From positions 23,135,084 to 23,199,083 of the forward strand of contig OX328098.1 of NCBI GenBank assembly GCA_946811185.2: a DNA stretch of 64,000 bases. Reading direction: 5' to 3'. The translations under genes and the position numbers were made by a program. Of the stretch, positions 1 to 13,800 are shown piece after piece. Below the pieces are notes generated by a model. The model was not told the origin of the DNA and made no database searches. It saw only the letters and a list, made by a program, of their open reading frames with translations. This DNA is from Hippopus hippopus. Its lineage: Eukaryota > Mollusca > Bivalvia > Cardiida > Cardiidae. Position 1 is the first letter of the stretch, and the number at the start of each line of letters is the position of its first letter.

Positions 1-737
1 CCCAATGAAGCCTGTATTAAAATAAAATTTCTTAGAGAAAATAAGTCTTGCCAAAAAAGAGTCCTGTCTTTTTAACAATATGTCACTGAATACAAGCATG
101 CCTAATCAGTATTACTCTTACCAGTTTACCAGTTATCAATAAACTCTGACAAATAGCACTTTAACAAGAAAGTTACCATAATTTACTCACAGACCTTCTT
201 TTCTCGAAGCATCGAAGTAAATTTTTGGGAGAAAATACAACGATACAAACATTGCTTCGTTCGAATATTCAATACATCAGGTCATAACCATTAACATCTA
301 ACTAAAGAATGAAACCTGAATATTTTCTATTCAAATACCTTGAATATACGATACCAATTACACTTTAGTATAACAATCAAAGGAGATAAAGATAACAAAA
401 TGAAAACCGGCGTTGCTTTCCTGAAATATTACAATGTTAACTGTAGCTTGTTTTCACCAATCATTAAGCCAAACATAGAGCAGCAATTTTGTTTGCTTGA
501 TCATCAAAAAGATTCGAAAGAGGTCAACCAAAGGATCATTTTGGCCATTTCGTTGAAAACTTCAAACTGCCATTTTGAAAGTATCTTTTTTTTTTGTTTT
601 AGTCTATAGAATTTTAGTAGTATACAGTCTTGTTGCCGTGGAAGGCACATTTTGTAATGGAATCATTTTCTTTGAAGAAAACTTGACAAGGCCTCTGGCA
701 GGATAATTTCTAAGAAACTTCAGAGAACAGGATGCAT

Positions 738-739
<2 letters not shown>

Positions 740-775
<36 letters not shown>

Positions 776-779
776 AGAC
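740..779. repeat. (CA)n microsatellite
   Basis: About 16 CA units, then GAGAGACAGACG. In the 3' flank. Confidence 0.95.
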
Positions 780-1253
780 AGACGGCAGATAGAGGGTCAT
801 GACATAAGCTTGCTGGCCTTCAGCCAGTACAGCTTATTATATGGAAATGTCAAAAGCTAACAATTAATCAACAGTATCACAGACAGAAGAATGAAATGTT
901 TGCATATTATCTCCCAAATTTTTTCCTTAGATCTTTAAATTTACTTCACCCGAAATATGTTCCAAATTATAGAAAGTATTCAACGATGCATCAAAAGAAA
1001 ACAACTGACCAAAACCATTTTCGAAAACGGACAAATTGCTTGCATAAAAAAAACCCCGAAAATTCAATTTTCAAGATGTTTTTCAACAGCTGCCTATGGT
1101 GACCTACGTGAAACATTGTGAATAACTATAAGGGGATACACTTATCCCTTCACTAAAGACACAAAAATTAAGTTTCTTACTATTGACAGAAGATGAAAAA
1201 AAAAAAAAAAAAAATGAATTTAAATGTGCATGTAATAATGGGAGTTATTTCTG

Positions 1254-1515
1254 TTCGTTTGTATTGGAGTTTAACATTGTTTTAACAGTTTACGTCATAT
1301 CATGGCGGTCAGTGCACCAACACATGTGTTTCCTTGCTTTCTCACACCAGTACTGACATAACACTCTTTCCACTAATTATTTTCTAAAATGCATTAGAGG
1401 CGAGTGGCAAAAAATGGCCGGAAAGAAAGTTTGCCTCAACTGTGTATCGAACCTCCAACCACAAAATCACGGGTAAGATAGGCTAACCACTGTGCTATCC
1501 GACTGAGTGGATTTA
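1254..1515 (-). repeat. tRNA-derived SINE (type 1)
   Basis: Read on the minus strand: A-box-like TAGCACAGTGGTTAG, B-box GGTTCGATACACAG, conserved body GCAAACTTTCTTTCCGGCC and tail TGTTAAACTCCAATACAAAC. Lies in the 3' flank of the gene. Confidence 0.7.
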
Positions 1516-1698
1516 TTTTTAAAAGGATAGAAAACTTTGAAGCGGATAGAAAAAAATGATATTATTTTTCCAGTATTTTCTCCTTTTCCCATGTGTCCTC
1601 TGCAACTTTAAAGACAAATCTGATCATTTGTGACAAAATGAATTTGGATGAGTCTATCATTTTGTCGTTCGGTGAAGAGTGAAGGATGGAAGCCATGT

Positions 1699-1747
1699 TT
1701 TATTTGTCATCTGCAAAGTCTTTCAATCTGACCAAGTCTATTTTATT
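1699..1747 (-). promoter_or_regulatory. Candidate polyadenylation signals
   Basis: AATAAA occurs on the minus strand at 1742-1747 and 1699-1704, about 50 and 93 nt beyond the stop codon of the ARM-TIR-SAM gene. The position is suitable, but the hexamer is frequent in AT-rich DNA. Confidence 0.4.
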
Positions 1748-1796
1748 TTCTCTGGCAAAGAGTTAGATACATTACAAAAACAAACAATATGTCGGA

Positions 1797-1895
1797 TTAA
1801 GCCTCGAGTTCATCTATTGCACAAGTAAACTGGAGGATTTCTGTCAAGTCCATGTTGAGACGTTTTTCTAAGCACTGGTAAAAGAATTCAGGGGC
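1797..1895 (-). CDS. Last exon: SAM-like domain end and stop
   Basis: 99 nt, phase 0 in, acceptor atttctttacag, TAA at 1799-1797. Encodes APEFFYQCLEKRLNMDLTEI and LQFTCAIDELEA. The helical pattern completes the SAM-like fold. Confidence 0.88.
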   Translation of the reverse strand, partial: APEFFYQCLEKRLNMDLTEILQFTCAIDELEA

Positions 1896-4800
1896 CTGTA
1901 AAGAAATTCAAATCAATCCTTTAAAACCTCCCATTGAAATCCATAAAACATCGTGGGAAAAAAGAAAATGCTGGTAACCAGCATTTTCTCCATTCCACAA
2001 AATGTTTGAAGCCATTTCAAAGATATAGTAATCTTTTGAGCTACAGCTAATTCATCGTATGCAAATGCGTTCCATCTGATCAGTTTTGAATCTTGTCATT
2101 TTGTAAATATTTAATGCGTTAAGTATGACGTGACGTTATGACTCTCACCGAGTATGCGACACCTACTCCTGTTAGAGTCTCACTAACTCTGCGTTAAACA
2201 TAGATTTTAAAAAATGAAATTTTCCTCATTTATCGCAAAGCATTTCTGGACTTTATGATGTAAATCTCATGTGAAAGTATTGTTAAAGATTCTATTTTGA
2301 AAGTTCACGAGTTTTTTTAACAATCCTCATAGAATAGATTTGTTTGTGTGGTGTTGAACACTGTTTGCAAATCATGTCAGTTATATCAAGTGCATTTTCC
2401 CATGTCTTTTTTTGACTTTCTGTTACCGGTACATTGTACAATTAAAGTTTCCAAGCCACTGAGAGAAGAAATAATGTCCCAATGACTGCCATCAGTCCCA
2501 GGAAAGAACTTGACAGAGCTGGAAATTTAAACAAGCGATCCCCTGGTTTCAAGTCCAGTACATTACTGATGAGCCACTCGGCTCAGCCATTTAAGTAGGA
2601 ATTTTAAACCTGGCTGCGACTGAAGTTTGCGACTTAGTTCATTTTTCTTTTTTTCTTATAACTGTTAAAAAGCCATAACATTTTTTTCACTACATGTGAA
2701 TGTTCATTGTGTAATTTGTGACAGTATTTGTTCATGTCTGAAAGGAGCATATACTATAATGGATCAACATTGGCCCAGAAAGCTTAGAAGGCTTACCTCA
2801 GACCGCATCACTATCAGCTGCGTAAGTAACTTGCCATCAATTTTGAATTTTTCAAACTGAGACAGGCATCTGTAAAGTAAATTAACTGGCAATAACTTAT
2901 ACCATTATCAAACGACAAAAAAATATATCGCCTAGATCTAGTCCAAATTTAAAGCTTTTGCAGACGACAATTCACATTTAGCTAAACTGATGGAAATTTT
3001 CCTGAAAGGGTAGAAATCATTGTCAGAAAAGGAAACGAAATGTTTGATACAAGCATTACCTATTTTTTCTCACAATGTTTTAAAAGCCTTCTTTGTTATT
3101 GTCATTGCTATTCTGGATTATGAGGTAAAGGGTTAACATTCAATAGTCAAGACTGTCTCTGCCAAGCTGTCTTATAAAAATCAGAGTATATCCTAGAAAA
3201 AGAATTTCATTTCCATTCAGTCTTATCTTGACCTACACTGTCTTCAAAACCACCTTGTGTTGGACTTTCCATCCACAGAAATAAGACTGGAGATTTTTGC
3301 TTCGCTTGTTGTTTAACACCACTTTACATAGCATCTTAATATCACAGTGGTCAATGCACCTTTGTATGTATTCCTTGTGTGTTTAGTCCTGATCGCAAGC
3401 ACAAATTGAACTTCAATATCTGCTTTCAGAATAAAAATCTTACCAATTTCTGCTTTAGGAGAGAAATGAATCCTGTTGCAGTATCATCCATCAATCTCTA
3501 AAACAGATTGAAGAAGCCAGGATTTTAGACTTGTGCACTTTGAAAGCATTTGTAGACGGCAACTTAACTACTATAGGTTGCCACTAAAATGATAGAGAGT
3601 ACTTTTGAAAACAGAAAACATTGTGGGTAAAAGAGAAAATACTGGTTACCAACATTTCCTCCTTTTTCCAAAATGTTTAATCAAAGACCTCTTTCTCAGG
3701 ATCGTAAAGCTAAGATTCAAATGAGCAAGCCCTGAATTACTAGCAGTCTCTCCTACCACTGAGCTACCAAATAGTAAGGAAAATCAATCTACTACGACGA
3801 AACATACCCCGATAGTTTTGCTTCATGCTGTAACCATGACGACACATCTGACTGACCCATACTGAGGACACTAGATCTGAGAGAGGTCAAAGTCTGTTGC
3901 CGTTTATCTAAAAAAAAAAAGATTTATTTTTATTGGTTACAGGGATAGGTAATATTTTTATAGTTTAGGGTTTAGTGGAACATGATACAAATATTGTTTA
4001 TCAATAACAAGGAGAGAAAATATTGTTATCCGCTAGAAGGACAAAAATATTGTATTTGTCTTCAAGGATAAAAAATATTGTTAATATTTACAAGGATACG
4101 AAATTGATTTTGTTTAGAAAGTAACAAAAAAAAAAAAAAAAAAAAATTCCTATCAACTAAAATAATAATAAAAAAAAAAAGCTATTATTTGTTTACAAGG
4201 ATAGAAAATGATGTCATTATAGCTAAGGATAGACGATATTGTTTTGTTAACTAGGACAGTAACACATGTTCTTATTATTTAAAAGGGTAAACATGTTTTA
4301 TTGTGGACAAAGGCAGAAAATTTTGTTATCATTTGCAAGGATAGAAAAATCCATTTTGTTTAAAGTGATAGAAAATATTGTTATCGTTTAAAAGGTTGAG
4401 AAGATGTTTTTGTTTACAATGAAACAAAAGACTGTTATTATTTTGATCTGTAAGGATGAGGGAGATGTTTTTGTAAACAAAGATAGATGATAGCGCTATG
4501 ATACACAAACATAAGAAAAACAATTTTGTCTACAAGAAAAGAAAATTCTGCTATTAAGGATGAAAGTATATTGTTTTCATTTGCGGGAAAAGAAAATATT
4601 GTTTTGCTCATAAGAATAGAAAATTTTGTCATCAGAAGATAACCGTATTCATTTGCAACAGACCAGTTTTAGGACAAAAAAAATTTTTTTTTTTTAAAGA
4701 ACCCCCCCCCCCAAAAAAAAAAAAAAAAAAAACAGTTCAAAACAAATATTTTTTTTTGGTCTTGTTGTCATGTTATAAGCCCTGATAAATGCTGCTAACT

Positions 4801-7800
4801 GGTATTTTATCAGGACAAGTTGGCTTCTTTACAAAAGAAGCCAGGAGAGGTCAGCATCCATGTTTTCAAATAGTTTATTAGCTTTTTAATTTCAATATAT
4901 TTTGGTACATGTAAACAAACAAGTAAAAAGGCCGCCGCGTAGAAACCTCTTATGCTTTACATGACGGTCATTTGACCTTCTTTCCGCGTTTTCAAGTCGC
5001 ATGATCTTGTCCAGCGGTCTTCTTTCTCTTTTTTTAACGAAATTCTTCTTATTTTTTCTTCTGCTTAGATTTATTTGCTTAATGAAAAATTACAATTATT
5101 GGAGAGGTCATTTGCAACCATGGCAAATTAATATAACAAATCTTTTCTGAAATTCGTCATAAAAAAAATAAACCACGTCTATTTCCTGTTTCGGTTTTTT
5201 GATTTCGCTTTATTTACAAAACCATGACGAAACAGACTGTGTATCATAACAATTTCGCAAGAAAAATGGATTTAGACAGCAAATTATGTGGCAGTCTGCC
5301 TTTTAAACTCACCACTGTTGGAGGGGTCTGATGACCTCTCCAATAATTCACAAATTCAGTACTGAAAAAATAATGGCAATTTTCTTTGAAAGAGTAGAAA
5401 ACATGGTGTGAAGAGAAGAAAACGCTTGTTGCCGATGATTTGTTCTATTTCACCATGTTTTCAAAGGTCTTATTTGTAGGGTCTTTGAAATCTGGAATTG
5501 TTTTGTAAAGGGTTGAATTGATACAGGGTGCAGCCGAGTCCTTAATTCTTTACCACACAACATAATTCAGACTTGCTGAGAATGAATGCATTATGCAAAT
5601 GACAATTGTGATTCAGATGATGGCATTTGTATTCCACAAGTATGGAAAACTGATTTGTATTACAAGATACATATACGTATACACGTAATCAAGTAGATCT
5701 ATACCCATGTCTATATCAAAGGGTAGAAAACATTGTGGAAAAAAAATGCTGGTGACCAGCATTTTCACCCTTTCACTTGATGTTTCCAAAAGTCCTTTTT
5801 CGTTAGAGTTGTTAAACCTGGGTCTTGATAAACAGTTAAGTATCGAACTCAATTATAATAAATTTCATTCAAACTTACTTGGATGTGCATATGTGTTTGA
5901 TGCTGATGATGCCACTAGTGGTCCATCTGTATCATCTGAATTAATGAAAATAATGACAGAAAATCTTAACTATAAGACAAAAACTTAAATTAAAGAGAAC
6001 GATAATCAGAATTAAATATGATAGAAAAAAATTAAATCGAAGAGAACGATTATGAGAACTTATATGTCGATGTAACAGAAAAAGGTAGATCACAAAGGAA
6101 CTATGATGTAAACTTAATTATTACAAAAACTCTGATAGCAGTGTTGAAAGGCTATGATAACCGATATTAAAAGTATGTCCGAATTTTAAAGAATAGCCAT
6201 CTGATTGGCTGAAAATCTGTGTCAGCCTATTAAACTGTAAGTCTTGAAATTAAGAAATAAAGATTTGAGATTAGACTGGGTAGTGGAGATGTCCCGCTGG
6301 TCACAAATTGCAGTGATATAGAGTTCAATTACTATGACAGCCTGGCTAATATTCTTCTTAAAACCTTTTCAAGTTTTATAACGTTAACCCTAAAAGTGCC
6401 ACAACTTAAATTACTTTCGTAGCCAGTGTCGATCAAGATTAGACTGCACAAAACAAGTAGTCTGATCTTTGACTAACACAGTATGTTTTCCCAAGACATT
6501 TAGACAAAAGAAGCCTCGGAAAGTAAGTACATGTATTCGGGTCTTATTTATAGTCTGAAGGTTAGAACTCATTTCCAAACGCTTTTAAAAGTGACATTTG
6601 CAAAAGCCGTCAGCTGCTAAACTTTAAACATTCTAAATCCACTGTGAAGCAATTCCTACAACTTTAATTAAACATTAATAATACTTTATGAAAATCTTAT
6701 TTATTTTTACTTTTGAACTTTAGGGCTTGATAAGAATCGTACCTTTAGGGGCTTGTGTTGTTTCACTTGGAACTTCCTTAGTTGTAGCATGTAACTCCTT
6801 TAAGAGGCCTTGAAAAGGCTTGTCAAAGGGATATTTTCCACTGAAGTCAAAGAACAGTTTGGCCCCTAAAATAATCCCTAGCCATCCATCGGGTTTGTAC
6901 TTCTTCTGCATCATAAGTGGTATATAGTTCTTTCTCAACTGGAATGTGTACTCAGCCTCTATTTAACAGAAAAAAGTGCAGCTGCAGTAGCTCTTTCAAG
7001 GAAAAAAATGGCATAACAATGTCAAATATGCCCTTCTTGTATCGGTTTTTATTTGATGGTTTTAACAGGTCAAGCTCTGTAGTTAATATCTTCAGTAATG
7101 ACAGAGATACTAGGCACTGTCCTATATTTTGTGAGATATTTTACATTAACATTGCGGACAGTGAAGATCAAAATCATTTGCTCTACGATCAAAGAGTTAC
7201 ACTGTCCAACATTTTGTTAGGCGTTTTTTATTGCAAATGCGGACAGTGAAGTTCCATATAACATGCAATTTTCGCGTGGGATCCATTCTGTCCGATACTT
7301 TGTTAACTGTTCCTTGTTGCAGTTACACAACTGAAGGTCGGTTCTAATCTATGAATTTACACTGTTAAATATTTCTTAAGATGTTATATGTTGCACTTGC
7401 GGAAAGTGTAAGTCAAAGTTATTTGCTTTATGACCATGGATCTATACGAGGGGTGATCATAAAGATCGTAGACCAACTTGTTATTTTTAAAACTACTTCA
7501 CGTAAGATTACGAAAAGTTGCACAGATGAGCATTAATTATCTGGTAACCGACCTAAGCTTTCAAATGTCATCTTATTCAAATAGGTATTGTTACGAGCCA
7601 AGCGTAACGAGAAAGAAAACCAGCAACAAGCCTTTAACAATTAACAATATTTATTAATGAATAAAGACAAAAGAGTACAGTAACAGTTAAGTTTGAATGA
7701 AATTGTGGCAATTTATAATCTTAGAACAAGAAATAGAATAAGTCCCTCAAAATTAAGAATTATGTTTAAACTGCAAAAAGTATGAAATTTCTGGTTCCTA

Positions 7801-10800
7801 AAACCTAAATTTACAATAGTTTTAATTTGCAGATAGATATGAGCAACCTGTTTAATAAAAAGATAATTCCAACTTACAGATGTATATTCCAAATTAAATC
7901 CAACACTTTTCACTAATTCTGTATCCTCAAAGCCACAAGTCTAACTTCAAAATCCAAATCCACCAAGTAAGTCACTCCTATTTATATCAGCTTGGAAAAT
8001 TCTAGATTAGTCTTTTCTAGAAAGATGACAACATGGATTGGTAAACAACTTGTTTACTAACAATCCTGTTTCTAAAAATAACCACAATGAAAAACCAATG
8101 ATTGTTCTTTATGTATCTAGAATATTCTGTATTCAGAGTGATAATGAAAACAGGTTACATGTATATCCTATTACATAACAGTATTGTGTGACGTCATTTC
8201 AACGTCCAAAATGTCGGACGACGTTTTATTTGAGCCGAGAGTAATCATAAAGTTTTACTTCAAACTCGAAAAGTATTTATCAGAAATCAAAACCGATTTA
8301 GAAAAAGATTAAGGGGAACCTGTAGTCCAGAAATCTGATATGCGTAAATGGATCGGTCCCGTTAAGACATGAATGCGAGAATGTTAAAGATGACCCTACT
8401 TCTGGCCGTCCATCAACATCAGTCATTGACAAAATCATCACAGATGCAGAGGAGCATGTAAAAAAAGATCGCCGAGATATAATGCGGAAAACATTTAGCA
8501 TTTCATATAAAAGTGCCAAGGAGATTTTGACTGACAATCTTGGAATGTTGTGTGTTTGCACAAGACGGGTATCTTGACTATTGACGCCCAAACGAATGGG
8601 GGTTAGGTTCGAAATCCGTTAAGAAATTTGAGAACGCATTAGGGCAGAGGGGTCACACTTTACTGATGGTATTGTGACATGCGATGAAACATTGTTACAC
8701 TTCAACGAGACTGAAACTAGACAAAGCAGTGAACAGAAACATTCAACTTCGCCTTCCGCCGTTAAAGCAAAACTTTCCAAGTCAGTCGGTAAAGTTTACA
8801 TGTATGTGCATATATTTTTCTATACGCCTTTTTTCTTCTAAATCATGATGTATCTATACATACAACAGTCATTGCTGAGTTTTATGCTCACATTATTCAA
8901 AGAAATTTCACAAACACTGTACAGAAAACAGCAAGAAGTCCTGCGCAGTGACGTCACTTTACACCAAGATAACGCCCAAGCTTACACAGCTACACTTGTA
9001 CAGAAACTCTGCAAAAACTAAACACAGAAACACTAGCCAACCCTCCCTTGTATGATTCAGTCCTGACCCCTTTTGACCCTTTGGTAGTTCATGTTTTGAA
9101 AGATTCTCTACGTGGCACGCACTACGACAGCAGAGAGGAACTAACCCTCACTATGACCGGGTTCTTGAGAGTAATGTCACGTGACATGTGTTTCGTACAT
9201 GGGAATCACGAATAAATAAGTGCATAGAATTCGAAGGAGGTTATTTAAAAAAAAAAAAAAAATAGACATTCCAAGTTGTTTTTATGACGATATTCCAATA
9301 CAGGCACTGGTCCACGTTCTTTCTGACCACCCCTCGTACTTTCCAAAATTTTGCAAGATGTTGCACATTGCCTATGCAGTTAGTGGAGGTCCATTTTGTA
9401 CATGAATACATGCTGTCAAATATTTTGTTAGCTGTTCTTTGTTGCATTTGCTGTAGTGAAGGTCCATATACTGTTCATTCAATCTAATGGATCTATATTA
9501 TCTAATATCAAGATGTTCTATGTTGTCTTTGGTAACAGTGAAGGTCTATACAATGTGTATTTTGGCCACCATTATACAATATTTTGAATAGGTCCATATA
9601 ATCTGTTTTTAGGTACTGTCTAACATTTTCATTGGGTATCATAATTATGTTGCTATTGCAGACAATATAGGTCAATATGAAGGGCATTATAACCATAGAT
9701 CTTTCCTGTCCAATATTCATAAGTTATTCTTTATTAGTCTTGTGGACATTGAAGGTCCGTATTTTAATCTGTATTATGACTAAGAATCTTTACTCTTCAA
9801 TACTTTGTAAGATGTTCCATTTTGATCTTGAAACAGTCATGTTCCATTTTCAATTCTATAATGACTACAAATAAACACTGTTTTATATTTCATAGGATGT
9901 TTTATGACAACCTTGCAGACAGTGAAGGTCCATTTAATTTGTATTATGACTCTGGATCTATACCGTTCAATATTTGTAAGATGTTCTATATTAACCTTGC
10001 AGACAGTGAAGGTCCATTTTCTTCGGATGTATGACTATGAATCTACACTGTCCAATATTTTGTAAGATGCTCTATATTAACTTACAGGACTATGGAGGTC
10101 AATATAATTTATATTATGTCTCTGAATCCACACTGTCCAGTACTTGGCAAGATGTTCAGTATTCATCTGGGGGACTGTGAAGGTCCATATGCATTATTAT
10201 TTTGAAATGGTACTGTCAAATCTTTTCTAAGATCTACTCCATGCAATAGTTGGCAAGATGTTCGATATTTGTTTTGTGGACGGTGAAGGTTCATATATAC
10301 GAGTACTGTGTGTTAAAATTGTGAATCTACACTATCAGTTTCTTCTAAGGTGTTCTTTATTAACCTTGCGGACATTAAAGGTCCGTATAATTTGAGCCAT
10401 AATCTGGCAGAAAGGGGCTTAACACTTAGGCTGCTAAGCACGACTCACTGACCTTTTGCAGTCAGTGTAGATCAAGATCAGATTGCACAGAAAGTGCAGT
10501 CTGATCTTGGATCTACACTGTCCGATAGGGAGATATCTTTCCCAAAAATTACCTTTTAAATAGCAAAATTTGGGTTTTTACTATTGGCTTGAAATTTTCA
10601 TTAAGTTATTTAGCAGGATAAGGGTTAATCCATTCCCCTGATACATGCTACCAAGAAAGTCATCGCATGATCGTGGCTCCAAATAGTTCATTTTGTCTAA
10701 CAACCGACTGAATCATGAGATAACTGTCATTGAACTTGAAAAAAAAAAAAAAAATTGATCAATAGCAAAAAATTTCGGGGACTGCGAATGCTGACCTGGG

Positions 10801-13800
10801 TCGATACATTTTGCAGATGCAAAAAGATCCCATTTGACAGAGCATGACTCAGGCGCATTATGACTGTGGATCTGCACTGTAATATTGTTAAGATTTTCTT
10901 TGTCCATGCTGCAGACAATGGAGCGCAATATAATTTTATAATGACTACGGATTTACACCATCTAATATGTTGTGAGTTGCTGTTTATTAAGTCCATGTAA
11001 TTGCATTATGACAATGAATCTACACAGCCAATAATTTGAAAATTCTGTTTCTTAACCTAGTAGACAGTGAAGGCCCATACAATTTGTATTATGGCAATGG
11101 ATTTACAGTGTTCAATATTTCGTTGATCTTGTTCTATATTACCTTTGCGAACACTGAAGTTTGTTTAATTTGCATTATGACCATAAATCAACATTATCTG
11201 ATATTTTGTAATACTTTCTAAATTCATCTTGCGGACCGTGAAGGTCAGTGTAAATTGTATATTGTGACAACGTACGTACACCGTCCCACATTTCGTAATA
11301 TGTTCTTTGTTATCCTTCCGGACTGTGAAGGTCCGCTTTTTTGCACTATATCTATCGATCAACACTGTTATATATTTCGTATTTCTTTCTATATTCATCT
11401 TCCGCACAGTAGCTCTAGGTCAGCATAACTTGTATTATGACTACGGATCTAGACTTTGTTCTACTTGTTCTTTGTTAGCATTGCAGACATAGAAGGTCCT
11501 TTTTATTTGCAAAACGGCTTTGATCTAAACGTCCAATATTTCGTTCTACTTTCTGTCTTACCCTTGCGGAGAGTGAAGGTCAATTCTATTCGTAATATGG
11601 CCATGAATCTACACTGTCAAATATTTCGATCTACATGTTCTAAATAAATGTTACCATTGTGGACAGTGAAGGTCCATTTTAGTTGCGATATGAACAAGGA
11701 CCTAGACTGTCCAATATTTGTTCTACTTGTTCTAAATGAATGTTATATGCACCACTGTGGACAGTGAAAGTCCATTTAATTTGCAATATGGCCGTGGATC
11801 TACACTGTCCTATCTTTCGTTCTACTTGTTCATTGTTACTGTTGAGAACAGGGAAGTTCCATTTAATTTGCCATATGGCCAATGGTCTACATTGTCCAAT
11901 ATTTCCTTCTATTTGTTCTTTGTTACTATTGCGGACAGTTCAGGTCTATTTTATTTGCAATGTGGCAATAGATCTACAATGTCCTATATTTCGTTCTTCT
12001 TAATATTTGTTACCCTTTTGGACAGTGAAGGTCCGTTTTATTTGCAACATGGCAATGGATCTACTCTGTCCAATATTTCGTTCTACTTGTTCTTTGTTAC
12101 CCTTTTGGACAGTGAAGGTCCGTTTTATTTGCAATATTGCCATGGATCTACACTGTCCAATATTTCGTTCTACTTGTTCTTTGTTACCTTGCTGACAGTG
12201 AAAGTTCATTTTATTTGCAAGAATATATGGCCATTGATCTACACGTCCTACCTTTCGTTCTACTTGTTCTTTGTTATCCTTGCAGACAGTGAAGGTCCAT
12301 TTTATTTGCAATATGGCAATTGATCTACACTTACCAATATTTCGTTCTACTTGTTCTTTGTCACCCTTGCGGACAGTAAAGGTCGGATTTATTTGCAAAT
12401 TGGCCATTTGTCTATACTCTCTAAGTTTTTGTTCTACTTGTTTTTTTCTTATCTTTGCGGACAGTGAAAGTCCATTTTATTTGCAAAATGGCCTGGATCT
12501 ACACTTTATCCTTCGTTCTATTTGTTCTTTGTTACCCTTGTGGACATTGATAGTCCTTTTAATTTGCAATTTGGCCATGGATCTAAACTCTCCAATTTTT
12601 CATTTCACTTGTTCTTTCTTACTCTTGCGGACAGTCAAGGTCCATTTTATTTGCAATATGGCCAGGGATCTCCGCAGTCCTTTCTATCGTTTTTCTTGTT
12701 TTTTGTTACCTTTGCGGACAGTAAAGGTCCATTTTATTTGCAAGATGGCAATGGATCTACACAGTCCAATATTTCATTCTACATTTTCTTTGTTAGCCTT
12801 GCGGACGGTAAATGTACGTTTTATTTGCAAAATGGCCGTTGGTCTTTGTTCTACTTGTTTTTTATTACCCTTGCGGAAAGTGAAGGTCCTTTTTATTTGC
12901 AATATGGCCATGGATCTACTCTGTCCAAAATTTCATTCTTCTCGTTCTTTGTTACCCTTGCGGACAGTGAAGGTTCATTTAATTCGCAATATAGCCATGG
13001 ATCTATACTGTCCAATATTTGCAATATGGAGATGGATCAACACTGTCCAATTTTTAATTTTACTTGTTCTTTGTTACCCTTGTTGACAGAGAAGCTCCAT
13101 TTATTTTGCAATTTTGCCATGAATCGACATCTTTCGTACACCTTGTTCTTGTTACCTTGCTGATAGTAAAGGTTCATTTTATTTTCAAGAATATATGGCC
13201 ATGGAGCTACACTGTCTAATATTTCGTTTTTCTTGTTTTTTGTTACCATTGCAGACAGTGAAAATCCATCTTATTTTGCAACATGGCCATAAATCTACAC
13301 TGTCCAATACTTTGTTCTACGTATTCTTTGTTACCCTTGCGGACAGCGAAGGTCCATTTAATTTGAAATGGATCTACACTGTCCAATTTGATTTTACTTG
13401 TTTTTTTGTTACCCTTGTTGACAGAGAAGGTCCATTTATTTTTCAATATTGCCATGGATCTACACTATCTTTCGTACGTATTCTTTGTTATCCTTGCGGA
13501 CAGCGAAGGTCCATTTAATTTGAAATGGATCTACACTGTCCAATTTAATTTTACTTGTTCTTTGTTACCCTTGCTGACAGATAAGGTTCATTTTATTTTC
13601 AAGAATATATGGCCATGGAGCTACACTGTCGAATATTTCGTTCTTCTTGTTTTTTGTTACCATTGCAGACAGTGAAAATCCATCTTATTTTGCAACATGG
13701 CCATAAATCTACACTGTCCAATACTTCGTTCTACATATTCTTTGTTACCCTTGCGGACAGCGAAGGTCCATTTAATTTGTAATACTTGTTGTAGATGAAT

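Larger units (their letters stand above)
1..1690. other. 3' flank of the gene, no gene seen
   Basis: AT-rich DNA with short chance open frames, a CA microsatellite, a SINE and A-rich runs. I found no splice-supported coding segment. Confidence 0.6.
7447..9336 (+). mobile_element. Mariner-type element, dead, with nested LTR
   Basis: Terminal inverted repeats CGAGGGGTGATCATAAAGAT and, at the other end, AGAACGTGGACCA in inverse with ACCACCCCTCG, flanked by TA duplications at 7445-7446 and 9337-9338. Without the nested 592-bp LTR and its 4-bp duplication the element is about 1.3 kb, normal for mariner. A decayed transposase can be read in pieces (SGRPSTSVIDKIITDAEEHV; IVTCDETLLHF; LHQDNAQAYTA), with stops and frameshifts throughout. 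It is inserted in the 87-bp satellite. Confidence 0.9.

Noticed and set aside
11736..13675. Long overlapping open frames of 195, 271 and 213 codons
   Set aside because: They are by-products of the 87-bp satellite (29 codons per unit), occur on both strands and in several frames, and have no start context, domain or splice support.
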